From assembly GCF_021440515.1 (NCBI RefSeq), contig NZ_JAKCMV010000016.1, forward strand, positions 1-64,000: a stretch of 64,000 nt of DNA. The letters are read 5' to 3'. The notes beneath the pieces are model-generated. The model did no database searches, was not told the DNA's origin, and saw only the letters and a program-made list of their open reading frames with translations. Source of the DNA: Enterobacter asburiae. Its GTDB lineage: Bacteria; Pseudomonadota; Gammaproteobacteria; Enterobacterales; Enterobacteriaceae. How positions within the stretch are numbered: position 1 is the stretch's first letter; each line of letters opens with the position of its first letter. A program made the position numbers and the translations under genes. Of the stretch, positions 61,090 through 64,000 are shown one piece after another.

Positions 61090-62055
61090 TTACAGGGACT
61101 GCTGAGGCATATCCTGATGGCGGGTCACGTCGACCGGCATTCCTGAACGCGCTTCCATCGCGCGCGCCATCACCTCGCCGTTGGTCGCGGCATTCGTTTT
61201 AAAGCTCACCATCTGCGCGCTCAGGCTAATCGGCAGAACCTGCGGATCGTCACCGATGTTTTTCGATAACGGCTGGTGAACCTCCACCAGGCGCGTGCCG
61301 CCCGGCTCCTCAGACACCTTAATCGGCGTGTTGATAATGTTCACCTTAGTGCCCGGCGTAATCACGCTGTACAGGGTTTTGATGTCGTCATCGCGAAGAC
61401 GAATACAGCCCGAGCTGACGCGCATCCCGATGCCGAAATCCGCATTGGTGCCGTGCAGCAGGTAGACGCCACCGTAGGCGGCGAGGCGGATGGCGTGGTG
61501 CCCCATCGGGTTATCCGGCCCCGCGGGGACGACGGCTGGCAGGTCAATGCCCTGGGCTTTATAGCGGGCGCGGATATTGGCCGTTGGCGTCCAGGTCGGA
61601 TTGGCGCGCTTGTCCGACACGGTGGTAACCATCGTTGGCGTCAGCGTGTCGCCGCCCAGCTGACCGATGCCAATCGGATAAACCGTCACTTCGTTTTTGC
61701 CCGGCGGATAGTAGTACAGGCGCAGCTCGGCAAGGTTAATCACAATCCCCTCGCGCGGCGCGTCCGGGAGCAGCGTTTGCAGCGGAATGGTCAACACGCT
61801 GCCCGCGCGGGGAACGTAGGGGTCCACGCCGGGGTTAGCCTGCAACAGCGCCAGGAAACCGACGTTATATTTTTTGGCAATCGCTTCCAGGGAGCCGCCG
61901 TTGTCTTCCACCACGTGGAAGCGGTTTTCACCCACCAGGCGGCTGCCGGCAGGGGGAAGAGGCCAGGTGTTCGCCCGGGCGGGAAGCGCCAGCGCCACCG
62001 TGGCAGCAAGGGCAAACAGCGCGATCCAGCGGGTAAAACGCGAAGAGGTCATCAT
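61090..62055 (-). CDS. ldtC: L,D-transpeptidase LdtC
   Basis: LdtC (YcfS) attaches Braun lipoprotein to peptidoglycan. The 321-residue periplasmic enzyme has a signal peptide ending at LPARA-NTWP, a LysM domain (about 45-92, FHVVEDNGGSLEAIAKKYNV) and a YkuD catalytic domain with HGTNADFGIGMRVSSGCIRL holding the active Cys. The ATG at 62055 matches the E. coli start MM; two upstream codons are possible. It is convergent with bhsA and downstream of mfd. Confidence 0.95.
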   Translation of the reverse strand: MMTSSRFTRWIALFALAATVALALPARANTWPLPPAGSRLVGENRFHVVEDNGGSLEAIAKKYNVGFLALLQANPGVDPYVPRAGSVLTIPLQTLLPDAPREGIVINLAELRLYYYPPGKNEVTVYPIGIGQLGGDTLTPTMVTTVSDKRANPTWTPTANIRARYKAQGIDLPAVVPAGPDNPMGHHAIRLAAYGGVYLLHGTNADFGIGMRVSSGCIRLRDDDIKTLYSVITPGTKVNIINTPIKVSEEPGGTRLVEVHQPLSKNIGDDPQVLPISLSAQMVSFKTNAATNGEVMARAMEARSGMPVDVTRHQDMPQQSL

Positions 62056-62165
62056 CACCATAATCCATATAAATGATAAGGTTATTGTTACTTAACCGGT
62101 TAGCGATAATTATGGTGAATGGTTGTGTCGGGAAATCCAGGCGGATTGCAAGAGTTTGTAAATTG

Positions 62166-62196
62166 TTTCCCCGGCAGCAAGGGTACTGCCGGGGAG
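62166..62196 (-). terminator. Hairpin after mfd
   Basis: CCCCGGCAG / CTGCCGGGG with an 8-base loop lies 7 bp past the mfd stop. No T tract follows on the minus strand, so it may be a weak or factor-assisted terminator or a 3' stabiliser. Confidence 0.55.
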
Positions 62197-62201
62197 GGGG
62201 G

Positions 62202-64000
62202 TTACGCGACGGCGTTCTCTTCAAGCTGGCGCATAAAGTTACGCACCCACTCCATGCGGGTTTTGCGCTCGGTCAGCTCCTGGGTGAACTTAAGCCGCGT
62301 CGGCCCGTCCAGACGGTAGTGCTGCGGCTGCTTTTGCAGCAGGCCAATCAGCCACATCGGGTCGACGTGATTCTTCTCGGCAAACTCAACCATGCCGCCT
62401 TTTTCGTTACTTTCAAGCTTGCGGATCCCCAGCTTCTGCGCCTGCTGGCGCAGTCGGGCGATATCGAGCAGGTTTCGCGCCGCGTCCGGCAGCAGGCCAA
62501 AGCGGTCGATCAGCTCCACTTTGATCTCTTCCAGCTCGTTCTCGCTTTTCGCACTTGCAATACGCTTGTAGAACGACAGGCGGGTGTTCACGTCCGGGAT
62601 AAAATCGTCCGGCAGCAGGGACGGCATACGCAGTTCGACCTCGGTCTGCTGGCTGGTTAAATCTTCCAGCGACGGCTCCCGTCCGGCCTTTAGCGCGTCC
62701 ACGGCGTTCTCCAGCAGCTCCATGTACAGCGAGAAGCCGATGGTCTCCATCGAGCCGCTCTGGTCTTCGCCGAGCAGCTCACCGGCACCACGGATCTCAA
62801 GGTCGTGGGTCGCCAGCGCAAAGCCCGCGCCCAGATCCTCCAGCGATGCAATCGCCTCCAGACGTTTTTGCGCGTCGGTGGTCATGGCCTTCGGATGCGG
62901 GGTCAGCAGCCAGGCGTAGGCCTGATGGTGTGAACGCCCGACGCGCCCGCGCAGCTGGTGAAGCTGCGCCAGGCCGAAGTGATCCGCCCGTTCGATGATA
63001 ATGGTGTTCGCGGTCGGGATGTCGATCCCGGTTTCAATGATGGTGGTACACACCAGCACGTTAAAGCGCTGGTGGTGGAAATCATTCATCACCCGCTCCA
63101 GCTCGCGCTCGCGCATCTGCCCGTGACCGATGGCGATACGCGCCTCCGGCACCAGCTCCGCCAGCCTGTCCGCCGCTTTCTGGATGTTTTCAACGTCGTT
63201 ATAGAGATAGTAAACCTGCCCGCCGCGCAGCACTTCACGCAGAATCGCCTCGCGCACCACCAGGTTATCGTACTCCCGCACGAAGGTTTTCACCGCCAGA
63301 CGGCGCGCCGGAGGGGTGGCGATAATCGACAGGTCGCGCATGCCGCTCATCGCCATGTTCAGGGTGCGCGGGATCGGGGTAGCGGTCAGGGTCAGAATAT
63401 CGACGTCCGAGCGCATCGCTTTGATACGCTCTTTATGACGCACGCCGAAGCGGTGCTCTTCATCGACGATCAGCAGGCCGAGATCTTTCCACTTCACGTC
63501 GCTTTGCAGCAGCTTGTGGGTGCCGATCAGGATATCGATCTTGCCTTCGCTCGCCTGCTCCAGAATTTGCGTCTGCTCTTTGGCACTGCGAAAACGCGAC
63601 AGCATCTCGACGCGCACCGGCCAGTTGGCGAAGCGGTCGCGGAAGTTATCATAGTGCTGCTGGGCGAGCAGGGTGGTCGGCACGAGAACCGCCACCTGCT
63701 TGTTGTTCTCGACGGCAAGGAAGGCGGCGCGCATCGCCACTTCGGTTTTACCGAAGCCCACGTCGCCGCACACCAGCCGATCCATCGCCAGCGGCTGGCA
63801 CATGTCACTTAATACCGCGTTGATGGCCTGGGCCTGATCCGGCGTGGTTTCAAACGGGAAGCTGTCGCAGAACAGCTGATACTGCTCTTTATCGTGCTTA
63901 AAGGCGTAGCCTTTTTTTGCCGCGCGCTGGGCGTAAATATCCAGCAGCTCGGCGGCCACATCGCGCACTTTCTCCGCCGCCTTCTGGCGCGCGCGCGACC
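62202..64000 (-). CDS. mfd: Transcription-repair coupling factor Mfd, C-terminal part
   Basis: Mfd removes stalled RNA polymerase at DNA damage and recruits UvrA. The window holds the last 598 codons; the frame is open to the right edge (SRARQKAAEKVRDVAAELLD), so the N-terminal half, including the UvrB-like and most of the polymerase-binding region, lies outside. Visible are the RecG-like translocase motifs GDVGFGKTEVAMRAA (Walker A), DEEHRFG (Walker B), LTATPIPRTL, HGQMRERELE, TIIETGID and QLRGRVGR, and the C-terminal autoinhibitory domain ending LEENAVA. A Met at 63968 is internal, not the start. Confidence 0.97.
   Translation of the reverse strand, partial: SRARQKAAEKVRDVAAELLDIYAQRAAKKGYAFKHDKEQYQLFCDSFPFETTPDQAQAINAVLSDMCQPLAMDRLVCGDVGFGKTEVAMRAAFLAVENNKQVAVLVPTTLLAQQHYDNFRDRFANWPVRVEMLSRFRSAKEQTQILEQASEGKIDILIGTHKLLQSDVKWKDLGLLIVDEEHRFGVRHKERIKAMRSDVDILTLTATPIPRTLNMAMSGMRDLSIIATPPARRLAVKTFVREYDNLVVREAILREVLRGGQVYYLYNDVENIQKAADRLAELVPEARIAIGHGQMRERELERVMNDFHHQRFNVLVCTTIIETGIDIPTANTIIIERADHFGLAQLHQLRGRVGRSHHQAYAWLLTPHPKAMTTDAQKRLEAIASLEDLGAGFALATHDLEIRGAGELLGEDQSGSMETIGFSLYMELLENAVDALKAGREPSLEDLTSQQTEVELRMPSLLPDDFIPDVNTRLSFYKRIASAKSENELEEIKVELIDRFGLLPDAARNLLDIARLRQQAQKLGIRKLESNEKGGMVEFAEKNHVDPMWLIGLLQKQPQHYRLDGPTRLKFTQELTERKTRMEWVRNFMRQLEENAVA

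Overview
The window is chromosomal DNA of an enteric bacterium. From position 1979 to the right edge the gene order matches the msyB-mdtG to mfd arc of the Escherichia coli chromosome almost gene for gene. The proteins are close to, but clearly not identical with, the E. coli ones. High GC in codon third positions, an orphan aerobactin-type receptor and a missing grxB suggest an Enterobacter-like member of the Enterobacteriaceae. The genus is an inference; no rRNA or other typing gene lies in the window.

Layout. Positions 1-1970 are an AT-rich accessory patch. It holds the 3' part of a small immunity-like gene and then decayed pieces of what looks like a polymorphic-toxin locus, ending against msyB. 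Positions 1979-16816 are core genes: efflux (mdtG, mdtH), lipid A acylation (lpxL), tRNA hydroxylation (trhO), yceI-yceJ-yceO, solA, bssS, SOS gene dinI with its LexA box, pyrC with a PurR box, lipoprotein yceB, and the rightward run rimJ-yceH-mviM-murJ. Positions 16876-28422 are the flagellar cluster: leftward flgA-flgM-flgN and rightward flgB to flgL. They encode rod, hook, rings, hook-filament junction, the anti-sigma-28 factor and its chaperone, with clear sigma-28 promoters before flgM and flgK. Positions 28503-30759 hold a divergent MFS transporter/LysR pair inserted between flgL and rne, with a perfect 17-bp palindrome between the two genes.

Positions 30800-46874 carry rne with a long leader, rluC, yceF, then the fatty-acid cluster yceD-rpmF-plsX-fabH-fabD-fabG-acpP-fabF and the tightly overlapping pabC-mltG-tmk-holB-ycfH genes. 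This links ribosome, phospholipid, folate, peptidoglycan and replication functions. Positions 47051-64000 hold ptsG (Mlc-like operator and SgrS target), fhuE, hinT-ycfL-lpoB-thiK-nagZ-ycfP, ndh (adjacent FNR and PdhR boxes), ycfJ, an iutA-type receptor without aerobactin biosynthesis genes, comR/bhsA, ldtC and the C-terminal part of mfd.

Most of the window is ordinary core genome. The parts that depart from the E. coli plan are the toxin/immunity debris at the left edge, the MFS-LysR pair at flgL/rne, the iutA insertion between ycfJ and comR, and the absence of grxB between yceB and mdtH. I found no convincing new multigene system, tRNA, rRNA, CRISPR array, insertion sequence or prophage. Family assignments come from recalled protein similarity and motifs, not from database searches.
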